From Komagataeibacter xylinus (GTDB taxonomy: Bacteria; Pseudomonadota; Alphaproteobacteria; Acetobacterales; Acetobacteraceae), in NCBI RefSeq assembly GCF_004302915.1, contig NZ_QQBI01000012.1, forward strand, positions 1 through 64,000: a DNA stretch of 64,000 nucleotides, written 5' to 3'. Below the pieces are notes generated by a model. It had not been told where the DNA came from. It worked only from the letters and a program-made list of their open reading frames with translations, and did no database searches. Below are positions 37,992-47,491 of this stretch, in pieces. How positions within the stretch are numbered: position 1 is the stretch's first letter; each line of letters starts with the position of its first letter. A program made the position numbers and the translations under genes.

Positions 37992-40433
37992 ATGCTCATG
38001 AAGGTTTCGTACCGTAATCTATCCCTCTGTTGTACTATCTGGGCGAGTCTGGTGATCGTTCCCGCGTATGGACAGGTTTCAGCCGCGACGCGTAACGGGT
38101 CCGTCAATACTTCATCGGCAAAGGCCCGTGCAAAACCCCCGGCGAATGCCGCACAGACAAAAACAGCGCCCCTGCCCACACCCAAAGTTGAACATATCAC
38201 CGTAAGCCGGCATCTTCCGCCCACGGCCAATGGCGTGACCAATCTGACACCGGGTGGCGGCCTGATGCCGCCCCAGACCGCGCCACGCTCACAAAGTGGC
38301 CTGACGCGTGACTTTATTGCAAAACAGGCGCCTACGGCCAATATCGCCGCCCTCGTGGCGGACCTGCCGGGTGTGAATTTTTCCAGCCAGGACCCGTTTG
38401 GCCTGACGGGAAACAACATGACCATGCGCGGCATGACACAGGCCCAGATCGGGTATCTGTTCGAAGGGGCGCCAATGGCTGACCCCATCAATTACCAGCC
38501 CTATAGCAGCATGATGGTTGATTCGGAAAACCTGGGATCGGTTACCGTTTCACAGGGATCACCTGACCTTGACGCCCCGCTGTACAATGCGGTGGGTGGC
38601 CAGATTACAGCGACCGAGATCAACCCATCGCATAAACAGCGCGGATTTGTAGACCTGGCAGGCGGCACGCATAGTGGCAACAAGGAATTCATCCGTTATG
38701 AAACTGGGGATATCGGTAATACAGGTATCCGGGGCTTTGTTTCATTTTCCCACACCAGCTATAACAACTGGCGCGGACCAGGTGGACTGTTCCGTTACCA
38801 TGTCGATTCAAAATTTGTAAAGGAATGGGGGGATGGCAACAGCATTTCCGCCGTATTCTCCTTTAACCGGCAGCAGCAGACCTCCTGGAGATCACCGACC
38901 CTCAGCCAGTGGAACAAATATGGTGACAGCTTCAATTATGCAGGATCATTCACCCAGGGCGACCCGACATATTACGGGCTGCAGATTACGAACATGAATG
39001 CCGAGACGGTTATCCTGCCGTCCCATTTTACATTGACCAAAAACCTGAAGCTACATGTCACCCCTTACTTTGAACATCAGTTTGGCCCGTCCAACGCAGG
39101 GGAGAGCATTCCCACAACCGGCGGCTATATGGGCACCCAGCGCTATGGCAGCCTGGTCGGCATACCGACAGGAAACGGATCGGTCCTGACCGAGGGCGTG
39201 GATCCGTGGGACCAGAAAAGCGGCTCGCTTAACATGTCCCTCGACTGGACAAGAGGCCATAACAAACTGTCGGTCGGGTATTGGTACAATTATACGTCCC
39301 ATCAGGAACTTTCCACATTCCGGCAGGTTTACGCCAATGGCTCGTATTCCAACAGCCCCATTATCGATGCCACGAACGGGCGGATCCTGACGGGCTATGA
39401 CCTGAACTTCAAGCAGCAGGTCAATACGCTTTTCATCGCCGATACCCTGAACCTGCTGCACGACAGGTTGACCCTGAGCGCGGGCTTCCGGGCTGCAATG
39501 GTCAGCCGCACGGGCACGAACAACGTGCCGGGAGCCGACCCCTACTACAAGGCGGGCAATTACTTTGAGCCCCTGCCGCAGTTTGCCGCCAGTTTCAAGA
39601 TCACGCCGCATGACCAGATCTTTGTCAACGGCACGACCGCCTTCCGTGCCCCGGCTTCGGTGGAGGCTTACAGCCAGATATTTGACCCCAATAATTCACA
39701 TGCAGTCGAACAGCCCGGGTCGCTCAAGCCTGAATATTCCATTGGCGAGGAAATCGGCTTTCGTCATTCCGGCTTTCTCAACGTGGCGGTGTCCCTGTTC
39801 AACCTGAACATGACCAACCACCAGGTAACATCCATGAACTACATTCCGGGCACGACGCAGCTGATTTCCGAACCCATCAATATTGGTGGGCAGACATCAC
39901 GCGGCATCCAGGCTGAAATCGGCCTGCGGCGCTGGCATCATATCAGCCCGTATTTCTCCGGTCAGTACCTGCATGCAACAATGGATAACAACTACAATGC
40001 CGGTGGCGGAAACTACCTGCCAACCGCAGGAAAGATTGCTGTTGAATCGCCCAAATTCACCGGTGCGATAGGTCTGAATTATGATGATGGCCGTTTCTTC
40101 GGCAACTTTGCGCTGAGGTATGTTGACTCCCAGTACACGACATTCATGGATGACGAGAAAATTCCCTCCTACATCACCTCGGACATCACGCTGGGCTATC
40201 GCATGAAGAAGCTTGGCCCGGCAAAGGCGCCGCAGATACAGTTGAACATCATGAATATTGGCGATAACCATTATCTCTCAGGTGGTTCCAGCTTTACCAG
40301 CAACGCCCATCCGGTCAACACCGTTGCGGGTGGCCTGTACAGAAGCAGCACGGGTGGTGCGAGCACGTCGGCGCCCATCTATCTGGTCGGGGGCGCATTC
40401 GCTGCCATGGTTTCGGTATCGGCAGGGTTCTGA
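37992..40433 (+). CDS. TonB-dependent outer membrane receptor
   Basis: This 813-aa receptor has a signal peptide ending near AYG-Q, a Pro/Ala-rich linker, a possible TonB box (VEHITVSRH), a plug domain (about residues 95-220: ANIAALVADLPGVNFSSQDP, NNMTMRGMTQAQIGYLFEG), and a beta barrel ending in the outer-membrane signature SVSAGF with terminal Phe. It imports ligands too large for porins. Followed by an FucP/NagP-type permease and nag genes, it most likely takes up chitooligosaccharides or muropeptides, as in the chitin-use loci of Xanthomonas and Shewanella; direct evidence for the ligand is absent. Confidence 0.9.
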   Translation: MLMKVSYRNLSLCCTIWASLVIVPAYGQVSAATRNGSVNTSSAKARAKPPANAAQTKTAPLPTPKVEHITVSRHLPPTANGVTNLTPGGGLMPPQTAPRSQSGLTRDFIAKQAPTANIAALVADLPGVNFSSQDPFGLTGNNMTMRGMTQAQIGYLFEGAPMADPINYQPYSSMMVDSENLGSVTVSQGSPDLDAPLYNAVGGQITATEINPSHKQRGFVDLAGGTHSGNKEFIRYETGDIGNTGIRGFVSFSHTSYNNWRGPGGLFRYHVDSKFVKEWGDGNSISAVFSFNRQQQTSWRSPTLSQWNKYGDSFNYAGSFTQGDPTYYGLQITNMNAETVILPSHFTLTKNLKLHVTPYFEHQFGPSNAGESIPTTGGYMGTQRYGSLVGIPTGNGSVLTEGVDPWDQKSGSLNMSLDWTRGHNKLSVGYWYNYTSHQELSTFRQVYANGSYSNSPIIDATNGRILTGYDLNFKQQVNTLFIADTLNLLHDRLTLSAGFRAAMVSRTGTNNVPGADPYYKAGNYFEPLPQFAASFKITPHDQIFVNGTTAFRAPASVEAYSQIFDPNNSHAVEQPGSLKPEYSIGEEIGFRHSGFLNVAVSLFNLNMTNHQVTSMNYIPGTTQLISEPINIGGQTSRGIQAEIGLRRWHHISPYFSGQYLHATMDNNYNAGGGNYLPTAGKIAVESPKFTGAIGLNYDDGRFFGNFALRYVDSQYTTFMDDEKIPSYITSDITLGYRMKKLGPAKAPQIQLNIMNIGDNHYLSGGSSFTSNAHPVNTVAGGLYRSSTGGASTSAPIYLVGGAFAAMVSVSAGF

Positions 40434-40461
40434 TCGGGGCCCTGCGGCCCGGCAGAACGGT

Positions 40462-40476
40462 TTTACCATTGGTAAA
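40462..40476. promoter_or_regulatory. Dyad upstream of the permease gene
   Basis: TTTACC-ATT-GGTAAA is a perfect 6-bp-arm dyad located 14 bp before the TTG start and touching the ribosome binding site. It could be an operator for a ROK or GntR regulator within the operon, or a small mRNA hairpin tuning translation. Confidence 0.4.
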
Positions 40477-40490
40477 GAGAGGAGGGGCCA

Positions 40491-41798
40491 TTGCCCAGGT
40501 TATACCCACAAAGCCCTGCGGGACAGTATGGCTGGCGGCCCATCGTTATCATCGCCTGCCTGTTTTTCATTATCGGTTTTGTGACATGGCTCAATGGTCC
40601 CCTTATCACGTTTGTGCAGGTCGCCTTCAACCTGAGTACCGTCAGCGCCTTTCTCGTGCCGATGTGCTTTTATCTGTCCTACCTGTTTTTCCCTCTGCCC
40701 GCCACGCTGCTGACCCGATTGACCGGCCTGAAAGGGGGGCTGGTTGTTGCCCTGGTCGTTCTTTCGGCCGGTGTCGCCATTTTTGGCGAATGTGTCAGCA
40801 TACGCGTGTATCCCGGTGCGCTGAGCGGGCTGTTTGTCATGGGGGCGGGGCTGTCGTTACTGCAGATCACCATAAACCCATATGTAACGCTGCTGGGACC
40901 GACGGAAAAAGCGGCCCAGCGCATTGCCATCATGGGTGTGGCCAACAAGATTGCGGGGATCGCGGCCCCTGTTGTCCTTGCGCTGCTGGTCATGCGCAAT
41001 CTTGGCGATATTGCAGGCCAGGTCAGGGCCGCACCGGATATGGCGGCACGCAACCATATCCTGGATCAGTTCGCCCATGCCGTGCAGATCCCGTATTTCG
41101 TCATGGCGGCCGTGCTGCTGGCCCTGGCAATCGGGCTGGCGCGTTCGTCCCTCCCGCATATCGATATTGCCGGCTCATCCCGCCCCGATGCGCCGGTGGC
41201 CAGGACATCGCGCCTGTCCCGGTCATTCCGTCTGGGCTTCGGGGTGCTGTGCATGTTCGTTTATGTCGGCACCGAAGTCATGGCGGGGGACGCCATTGGC
41301 GTATATGGCAGCAGCCTTGGCATTCCGCTTGACCAGACCAAGTTCTTCACCTCCCTGACCCTGACGGCGATGATGGGCGGATATGTGCTGGGCATGCTGC
41401 TGGTGCCGCGTGTCTTTTCACAGGAGCGCTATCTGGGCCTGTCAGCGGTGGCTGGCGTCATGTTATGCGTGCTGAGCTGGCTGACACATGGCTATGCCTC
41501 GGTGCTGTGCGTGGCGCTGTGCGGTTTTGCAAATGCCATGATCTTACCCTCCCTGTTCCCCATTGTTATTTCCGATGTGGAAGATCGGGGCGCACAGGCG
41601 ACCGCCTTGCTGGTCATGGCGTTTTCAGGCGGCTCGGTCATTCCGCAGATCTTTGTCCAGATCGCACCCTTCACAGGCGTGCAGGCAGCCTTCGTGGGGC
41701 TGGCGGTTCCGTCCTATCTGTTGATCATTTTCTATAACATCCTCATGCAGCGCCATAATCGGGCGCGTGCTGTTCCGGTCATGATGGTCGAGTCATGA
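40491..41798 (+). CDS. FucP/NagP-type MFS sugar permease
   Basis: This 435-aa, 12-helix permease begins its first helix at WRPIVIIACLFFIIGFVTWLN, and has LNGPLITFVQVAFNLS and MGAGLSLLQITINPYV, typical of the FucP/GluP/NagP group of H+-coupled sugar importers. The start is TTG 40491, chosen because GAGGAGGGG lies just before it and no ATG is near the first helix. It is 57 bp after the TonB receptor gene and overlaps the next gene by four bases. Given nagA and nagB downstream, GlcNAc is the likely cargo. Confidence 0.88.
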   Translation: MPRLYPQSPAGQYGWRPIVIIACLFFIIGFVTWLNGPLITFVQVAFNLSTVSAFLVPMCFYLSYLFFPLPATLLTRLTGLKGGLVVALVVLSAGVAIFGECVSIRVYPGALSGLFVMGAGLSLLQITINPYVTLLGPTEKAAQRIAIMGVANKIAGIAAPVVLALLVMRNLGDIAGQVRAAPDMAARNHILDQFAHAVQIPYFVMAAVLLALAIGLARSSLPHIDIAGSSRPDAPVARTSRLSRSFRLGFGVLCMFVYVGTEVMAGDAIGVYGSSLGIPLDQTKFFTSLTLTAMMGGYVLGMLLVPRVFSQERYLGLSAVAGVMLCVLSWLTHGYASVLCVALCGFANAMILPSLFPIVISDVEDRGAQATALLVMAFSGGSVIPQIFVQIAPFTGVQAAFVGLAVPSYLLIIFYNILMQRHNRARAVPVMMVES

Positions 41799-42991
41799 AA
41801 CCCTATCGCGGGTTGTATATTTATCCGTGGGATATTGTGGACCACGATGATCTGGCCAGCTTCGCGGTGCGCATAGGTGAGATGGGCATCAATACGTTAT
41901 GCGTTGCGGCAACGTACCATGCCGGGAAATTCCTGCGCCCCCATGGCTTGCGCCAGAAAGTCTTTTTCCCGCAGGATGGTGCCACATATCTTCCCATCCA
42001 GCCATGGAGGGGCAGCATCAGCCCCATCATCGCAACGCAGGGACTGGGCATGGAGGCACTGCAGGTGCTGCACGCGCAGGGCCTGCAGGTCGCGGCATGG
42101 ACGGTCCTGCTGCACAATACCGCGCTGGGTACGCAGTATCCGCAATTCACCTGCCATAACGCGTTTGGCGATCGCTACCCCTACAGCCTGTGCCCCTCCC
42201 ACGCAGCCGTGCGGGAATATGGTGTCAACTTGTGCCGGGAAATGGGGGCCAACCCCTATGTCAGCCAGATCATATGCGAAACGCCGGGCTGGCAGCCATT
42301 CAGGCATGGCTTTCACCATGAAATGAGTTTTCTTGCGCCCAATATGTGGGCCGATACCCTGATGGGACTATGCTTCTGCGGTGCCTGCATGTCACGGGCG
42401 GCGGAAGACCGGGTCAATGTTACGGCAGTGCGGCAGCGTGTGGCGGCATGCCTGTCGCGCTACATGGACCGCCCTGATGATGCCCCGCCCGCCGATGGCG
42501 CCGGGCGGCTGATGCAGATGCTTGTCTGTGATGATGACCTGCGCGACTTCCTGCGCTGGCGCTGCCGGCAGGTTACGTCCTTTGTGGCGCAGATACGCGC
42601 GGCGGTCCGTGAGCAGGTAGGGGTGTATGTCATCCCGTCCGTGATGGAAAATCCGGTTCTGTCATGGGTCGAAGGAAGCGACCTCAATGCCCTGTCGCAG
42701 GCCTGCGATGGGCTGGAAGTCTGCCTGTATGGCGGCGATACGCGCGCAGCCGTGTCCCGGCTGGCGGATATTCGCGACATTACTGGCAATCAAGGCAGGG
42801 TCCGCACCGTTTTGCGACCTGCCTCAGGTGATTTTGATAACGGAGCGGCCTTTGTAGCCCATGCCCGGACCCTGGCGCGCTGCGGCGTGGACGGGTTCGG
42901 TTTTTATAATTTTGGTCATTTGCGCAGGGAAAACCTGCACTGGATCGATCAGGCGGCGCACGCCGTGCAGGCGCAGGTATTGCCGCTGTGA
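41795..42991 (+). CDS. Unrecognised protein in the nag operon, probable barrel fold with CxxC
   Basis: I do not recognise this 398-aa cytoplasmic protein with confidence. It has no signal peptide. N-terminal GLYIYPWDIVDHDD and the regular beta-alpha spacing (INTLCVAATYHAGK, GLQVAAWTVLLHNT, SQIICETPGWQP) suggest a TIM barrel; a cysteine-rich segment LCFCGACMSRA sits at about residues 190-200, as in some glycosidase-like barrels. Several His/Glu/Asp residues near strand ends could be catalytic. It overlaps the permease by four bases (ATGA) and precedes nagB by 19 bp, so it is translated with the GlcNAc genes. A role as a cytoplasmic glycosidase, deacetylase or epimerase for amino sugars is possible but unproven. 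Confidence 0.6.
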   Translation: MKPYRGLYIYPWDIVDHDDLASFAVRIGEMGINTLCVAATYHAGKFLRPHGLRQKVFFPQDGATYLPIQPWRGSISPIIATQGLGMEALQVLHAQGLQVAAWTVLLHNTALGTQYPQFTCHNAFGDRYPYSLCPSHAAVREYGVNLCREMGANPYVSQIICETPGWQPFRHGFHHEMSFLAPNMWADTLMGLCFCGACMSRAAEDRVNVTAVRQRVAACLSRYMDRPDDAPPADGAGRLMQMLVCDDDLRDFLRWRCRQVTSFVAQIRAAVREQVGVYVIPSVMENPVLSWVEGSDLNALSQACDGLEVCLYGGDTRAAVSRLADIRDITGNQGRVRTVLRPASGDFDNGAAFVAHARTLARCGVDGFGFYNFGHLRRENLHWIDQAAHAVQAQVLPL

Positions 42992-43010
42992 ATACTGGAT
43001 GGAGACTATC

Positions 43011-43802
43011 ATGAAAATTGTCATTTGCCCCGATCGTGAACAGGCGACATTGCTGACGGCCCGGGTCATGGAAGATGCCATTCGCCAGCAGCCAGATATC
43101 ACACTCGGCCTTGCCACCGGCCGCACGATGGAAAGGGTCTATGCTGCCCTCGTGCAGGCACATCGCGACAGGGGGCTGGATTTTTCACATTGCCGGACAT
43201 TCAATCTGGATGAATATGTCGGCATATCCGCCTCATCCGCGCAGTCTTACCGCACCTATATGAATACGCACCTGTTTTCACGGGTGAACATCGCGCTATC
43301 CGCCACGCATGTGCCCGATGGCATGGCAACGGACCTGGCGGCACGGTGCATCGACTATGAAAAGGCCCTGCACGCCTGCGGTGGCGTGGGGCTCCAGCTG
43401 CTGGGAGTGGGGGAAAACGGCCATATCGGCTTTAACGAACCGTTTTCCGCGTTCACGTCACGCACCCGTGTCGTAACGCTGGACCCCGCCACACGCGAAC
43501 AGAACCGGGGCATGTTCGATGATAACCTCGATCATGTGCCCTATCATGCCGTGACAATGGGGGTGGGCACCATTCTTGATGCCAGGCGCATCGTGGTCCT
43601 TGCAACCGGAGCGGCCAAGGCCAGTGTCCTGGCCAATATGATCGAAGGCCCGCTTACCGCCAGCATCAGTGCAACAGCCCTGCAGATGCATGCCAGCTGC
43701 CTGGTCATCATTGATGAAGCCGCGGCCGCTTCACTCTCCCGGCGGCCTTTTATCAACCATCTGATGCAACACGATGCCGAACTGCAGGGCCTTCTGTCCT
43801 GA
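43011..43802 (+). CDS. nagB: Glucosamine-6-phosphate deaminase
   Basis: NagB converts GlcN-6-P to fructose-6-P and ammonia. The 263-aa protein matches the family end to end: TGRTMERVYAAL, FNLDEYVG, GVGENGHIGFNEP, and ATGAAKASVLANMIEGP. ATG 43011 gives the conserved MKIVICPDREQ start. It lies 19 bp after the unrecognised gene and 51 bp before the BadF kinase gene. Confidence 0.95.
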   Translation: MKIVICPDREQATLLTARVMEDAIRQQPDITLGLATGRTMERVYAALVQAHRDRGLDFSHCRTFNLDEYVGISASSAQSYRTYMNTHLFSRVNIALSATHVPDGMATDLAARCIDYEKALHACGGVGLQLLGVGENGHIGFNEPFSAFTSRTRVVTLDPATREQNRGMFDDNLDHVPYHAVTMGVGTILDARRIVVLATGAAKASVLANMIEGPLTASISATALQMHASCLVIIDEAAAASLSRRPFINHLMQHDAELQGLLS

Positions 43803-43853
43803 ATGGGGCGCGCTCTGCATGATGGGCTATTTTTTTCAGGATGATGACGATTG

Positions 43854-44807
43854 ATGGATGACGCAGTTCTGGCTGTTGACGGTGGGGGCACGCGCACGCG
43901 CGCCGTTATTGTCGGGTCTGACGGGCATGTGCTCGAACATCGCCTTTCCGGTGGCAGCAACGCCTATGACAAGGCTGATTGGGCGGAGACCCTGACGGGC
44001 CTGCTGCAGGGACTGGACAGATACCGCCTGCTCGCGGCAACCATAGGCCTTGCGGGTTATTGTGCCGAGCGCCCCTCATCGCACATGCAGGAAAAGGTCA
44101 TCCTTGACGCCCTCGGGCCGGATGTGCGCATAGGCATGTGTTCAGACGTGGAAATTGCCTGTGTCGGCGCCTTTCTGGGTGGGCCGGGCATCCTTGCGCT
44201 TGCGGGCACGGGGTCGGTCATATGGGCGGATGATCACCGCCATGCGCCGTTACGGATCGGCGGGTGGGGATACATGCTCGGTGATGAAGGCAGTGGCTAC
44301 TGGATTGGCTGCATGGCCATGCGCAGGGTCGTGCGGTATATTGATACGCGCCATGCGCCTGATGCCGATTTCGCCACGCGGCTGCTGCAGGCGCTGGACC
44401 TGCCGGCCAACCCGGACCGGGCGGGCGAGGCGTTGCTGGAATGGCAGAGGGTGCAGCCCCACCCACGCTCCGCCATTGCCGCCCTGGCCCATGTGCTGGA
44501 CCGGCTGGCCAATGAGGGCAGTGCCGATGCCCGCTCCATTCTTGTCGAGGCGGCGCAATGCCTGGCCACGCAGGTCCGGGTGGCACGCGACCGCCTGCAG
44601 GTGGCTCTGCCGTGGAGTTATGGGGGAAGCGTATTCCGCAGCCGGTTTGTCATGGAGCAGATGACGGAGCTTCTTGGTGAACAGCCGCATATTCCACAAC
44701 TGCCACCCATTGGCGGCGGGGTCATACGGGCCGCCGCGCGTGCGGGCTGGCACATGGATGCGGCATGGCTGGAACGGCTGGACGCCGATCTGGCGCACAA
44801 ATACTGA
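43854..44807 (+). CDS. BadF/BcrA-family kinase, GlcNAc/MurNAc kinase-like
   Basis: This 317-aa kinase of the BadF/BadG/BcrA ATPase family has an N-terminal phosphate motif LAVDGGGTRTRAVIV, GGSNAYD, LAGTGSVIW, and GGWGYMLGDEGSGYWIG, a signature of N-acetylhexosamine kinases such as human NAGK and clostridial MurK (which phosphorylates both GlcNAc and MurNAc). ATG 43854 follows a TTG that is unlikely to start. Since a ROK kinase that could make GlcNAc-6-P is encoded at 36.7 kb, this one may serve MurNAc, GlcN or ManNAc. Located between nagB and nagA. Confidence 0.82.
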   Translation: MDDAVLAVDGGGTRTRAVIVGSDGHVLEHRLSGGSNAYDKADWAETLTGLLQGLDRYRLLAATIGLAGYCAERPSSHMQEKVILDALGPDVRIGMCSDVEIACVGAFLGGPGILALAGTGSVIWADDHRHAPLRIGGWGYMLGDEGSGYWIGCMAMRRVVRYIDTRHAPDADFATRLLQALDLPANPDRAGEALLEWQRVQPHPRSAIAALAHVLDRLANEGSADARSILVEAAQCLATQVRVARDRLQVALPWSYGGSVFRSRFVMEQMTELLGEQPHIPQLPPIGGGVIRAAARAGWHMDAAWLERLDADLAHKY

Positions 44808-44823
44808 AAGCGGAAAAAAGACC

Positions 44824-45927
44824 ATGAACATCAGTGGACAGCTGGTCTGTGCCGATCAGATCCTGCCCGGCACGATGTCCTTTGACACGTTGATCGGGGA
44901 TATATCGGCGCGGCCTGACGCCCCGCAGCGCTATATCCTGCCCGGTTTTATCGACGGGCATGTCCATGGAGGCGACGGGGCGGATACCATGGACGGGGCC
45001 GATGCGATCCGCCGCATGTCCCGCTTCCATCTCTCCCACGGCACCACGACCATCCTGCCCACCACCATCACACGGCCCTGGTCCGATGTGATGGATGCCT
45101 TGCGGGCCGTGGCGGAAGTGCGGCATACGGGCAACCCCAACGGCCCGTGCATCCATGGGGCGCATCTGGAAGGGCCCTTTGTCAGCCCGCATCGTCTTGG
45201 CGCGCAGCCGCCTTTTGCAATCGCGCCGGACCCGGAGCATGTCACACAGGCCCTGTCGCTCGATATCGTGCGTGTCGTAACGCTCGCCCCTGAACTGGCG
45301 CATGCGGGTACCGCCATCGACGCCTTTGCCAGGGCCGGGGTCCGGGTCAGCCTGGGGCATAGCGTGACGGATTATGAGGGCGCGCGGCAGGCCATCTGCC
45401 GCATCTGCACCGCAGGCGGGGTAACGGGTGCCACGCATCTGTTCAATGCGATGAACCCCATAGAAGGCCGCCGCCCCGGGCCGGTGACCGCCCTGATGTG
45501 TAGTGACGTCACCTATGCCGAAATGATTTACGACACGCATCATGTCCATCCCGCCTCCTTCCATCTGGCACGGCGGATGATGGGCTCGAGGCTGCTGTTC
45601 GTAACCGACGCCATGCGGGGAACCGGCATGGGTGAGGGCGAGAGCCAGCTCGGTGGCCAGAGGGTCCATATTGCCAACGGCACGGCCCGGCTGGAGGATG
45701 GCACGCTGGCGGGCAGTATCCTCACGCTTGATGTCGCGCTGCGCAACGCGGTGCAGGCAGGCATATCATTGCCCGAAGCCGCCCGCCTGGTCAGCGGGAA
45801 TGCAGCACGCTACCTTGGCCTGCCAGACCGGGGGGAACTCACGGTCGGGCGACGGGCCGATTTTGTCGTTCTGGACCCGAACCTGCATGTCGAGGAAGTC
45901 TGGGTTGCGGGGCAGCGCCTGCATTGA
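44824..45927 (+). CDS. nagA: N-acetylglucosamine-6-phosphate deacetylase
   Basis: NagA removes acetate from GlcNAc-6-P. The 367-aa amidohydrolase shows the metal-binding HVHGGDGADTMD, HLEGPFVSP, GHSVTDYEGA, GATHLFNAMNP, and the catalytic Asp in FVTDAMRGTGM. It starts 16 bp after the kinase gene and ends the operon TonB receptor-permease-unknown-nagB-kinase-nagA. It also handles the GlcNAc-6-P produced by MurQ, linking the two halves of the island. Confidence 0.94.
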   Translation: MNISGQLVCADQILPGTMSFDTLIGDISARPDAPQRYILPGFIDGHVHGGDGADTMDGADAIRRMSRFHLSHGTTTILPTTITRPWSDVMDALRAVAEVRHTGNPNGPCIHGAHLEGPFVSPHRLGAQPPFAIAPDPEHVTQALSLDIVRVVTLAPELAHAGTAIDAFARAGVRVSLGHSVTDYEGARQAICRICTAGGVTGATHLFNAMNPIEGRRPGPVTALMCSDVTYAEMIYDTHHVHPASFHLARRMMGSRLLFVTDAMRGTGMGEGESQLGGQRVHIANGTARLEDGTLAGSILTLDVALRNAVQAGISLPEAARLVSGNAARYLGLPDRGELTVGRRADFVVLDPNLHVEEVWVAGQRLH

Positions 45928-46323
45928 TCTGGCTACAGGCACGCCTGCCCGGCTGAAATGACCATAAGCAGGGCGACAGAAGCGTTTGTGCCGTAATACG
46001 GACCCGATGAGGGCACGGCATGCAGCGATATGGCCGCGGGTGGACGGCGCCCCCTGCGCCATGATTGCGTCAGCGCTCCCCACATTGCCAACCTGCCATT
46101 GCTGATGTTGAACCGGAAGCACTTTCCATTTGAGATGAACCTTTCCCCAATGCCATTCATTTAAATGGCGGAGGGGCGGGATGGCCTTGTGCAGGAGGCA
46201 AAGGGTCGCCCCGGTAATTATGGTGCGGGACCATGGTGGTGACGACCAGGTACAAAACATTGACAGAAGTAAGCGGGTGCATGCTGCTGCCAGGTACCCG
46301 TAAAGGATAGGCCAAGGATAGTC
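45928..46323. other. Gene-free spacer at the right edge of the salvage island
   Basis: No convincing gene is seen in these 396 bp. A small hairpin (CAGGC/GCCTG near 45935-45946) just after nagA may help termination. A CATTTAAATG palindrome occurs around 46154-46163. Long minus-strand open frames here lack family-like sequence. Confidence 0.35.
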
Positions 46324-47136
46324 ATGGAAAAGCAGATTCATTCAATTTTGGAGCAGATGGACGGATTGCTTCCACTCGTGCTGGGATATGCAAGTCAGTT
46401 TCTGCTGGCGCTGATCGTTCTTTTTGTGGGCTGGAAGCTTGTCAACGCCATAACCCGTGCCATGGACCGGATGATGGAGGCCAGCCATATCGAGCCGACA
46501 CTGCGCGGCTTCCTGCTCAGCGTGGTCGGGCTGTTTCTCAAGGCCCTGCTGCTGATCAGCGTGGCCTCCATGGTCGGCATTGCAACAACATCATTCGTGG
46601 CCGTTCTGGGCGCTGCGGGTCTGGCGGTTGGCATGGCATTGCAGGGCAGCCTCGCCAACTTTGCCGGTGGCGTGCTGATCCTGCTGTTCCGCCCGTTCAA
46701 GGTGGGGGATTCAATTACGGCAGGCGGCAGTTCAGGAACGGTTACATCAATTGAAATGTTTCGCACCGTGCTGCTTGATGCCAATAACGAGATTATTTAC
46801 GTGCCCAACGGCACATTATCAAACAATATCGTGATCAACAGTTCAGAGTCAGACCGGCTTGCAGGCGCGGTCAGCCTGCTGATTGATTACAATGATGATC
46901 TGGACAAGGCGCGCGCGTTGCTGCTCGGCCTTACGGAAAATGACACGCAGGTGCTCAAGGCCCCCGCACCTTCCGTTTCCTTCCTGCCTAAGCCTGCAAA
47001 CATTCAGGTCACGCTGGGGTTCTGGTGCGCGCCGGGTGACGTGTCGGGACTGGTTGCGAAATATTCCGAATCCTCGATCAAGGTGCTTCAGAAGGAAGGG
47101 TACCGCCTTGGTGTCACGGCGCGTAATGCCGCATGA
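46324..47136 (+). CDS. mscS: Small-conductance mechanosensitive channel
   Basis: This 270-aa inner membrane channel releases solutes on hypo-osmotic shock. It has three N-terminal membrane helices, the pore helix GAAGLAVGMALQGSLANFAG with the Gly/Ala packing pattern of MscS TM3, and the cytoplasmic beta domain (LLFRPFKVGDSITAGGSSGT, IIYVPNGTLSNNIVINSS). Length is close to E. coli MscS (286 aa). It appears to be a single gene. Confidence 0.93.
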   Translation: MEKQIHSILEQMDGLLPLVLGYASQFLLALIVLFVGWKLVNAITRAMDRMMEASHIEPTLRGFLLSVVGLFLKALLLISVASMVGIATTSFVAVLGAAGLAVGMALQGSLANFAGGVLILLFRPFKVGDSITAGGSSGTVTSIEMFRTVLLDANNEIIYVPNGTLSNNIVINSSESDRLAGAVSLLIDYNDDLDKARALLLGLTENDTQVLKAPAPSVSFLPKPANIQVTLGFWCAPGDVSGLVAKYSESSIKVLQKEGYRLGVTARNAA

Positions 47137-47402
47137 TCGGGAATGGACCTGTAACGGGTCTGTGCCGGTCTGACACGGCACTTCTGGCACGAGATCGTGG
47201 CACGGTAAGATTGCGCGCGCAGGTCCTGATCTACCCGATGCTGGACCTGTTTCGCGATGAAGATGTGGCCTTTGCCCATCGCCTGTGGCAAGCGCCCATC
47301 CCGACTGATCTTATGGCCTGTGCAAATGCGGTGCACGGTTTCGACCTGTTGCCTTCCTGCCTTGCCAGGCGTGTTTGCCATGACGTGCATCGCCTGCTGT
47401 GA
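47133..47402 (+). pseudogene. Internally deleted alpha/beta hydrolase remnant
   Basis: The frame fuses two pieces of an esterase: ALLARDRGTVRLRAQVLIYPMLD, of the kind found after the nucleophile elbow, then directly LFRDEDVAFAHRLWQAPIPT and AVHGFDLLPS, the C-terminus with the catalytic-His region. The N-terminal HGG motif, nucleophile Ser and acid region are missing. It overlaps the mscS stop and has no start context, so it is a remnant. It might share an origin with the fragment at 1137-1295, but nothing shows that directly. Confidence 0.65.
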
Positions 47403-47491
47403 CACGGATGTTGCTGTTAGGTTGGTCAATTTTTTCAGTTCCAACCGGGTTATGTTAGCCCGTTATGGTTTTTATGGGGGAGGGAAGGGGC

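Noticed and set aside
43011-43802. A glmS-type riboswitch or similar RNA upstream of nagB
   Set aside because: Only 19 bp separate nagB from the preceding gene, and no structured leader is present.
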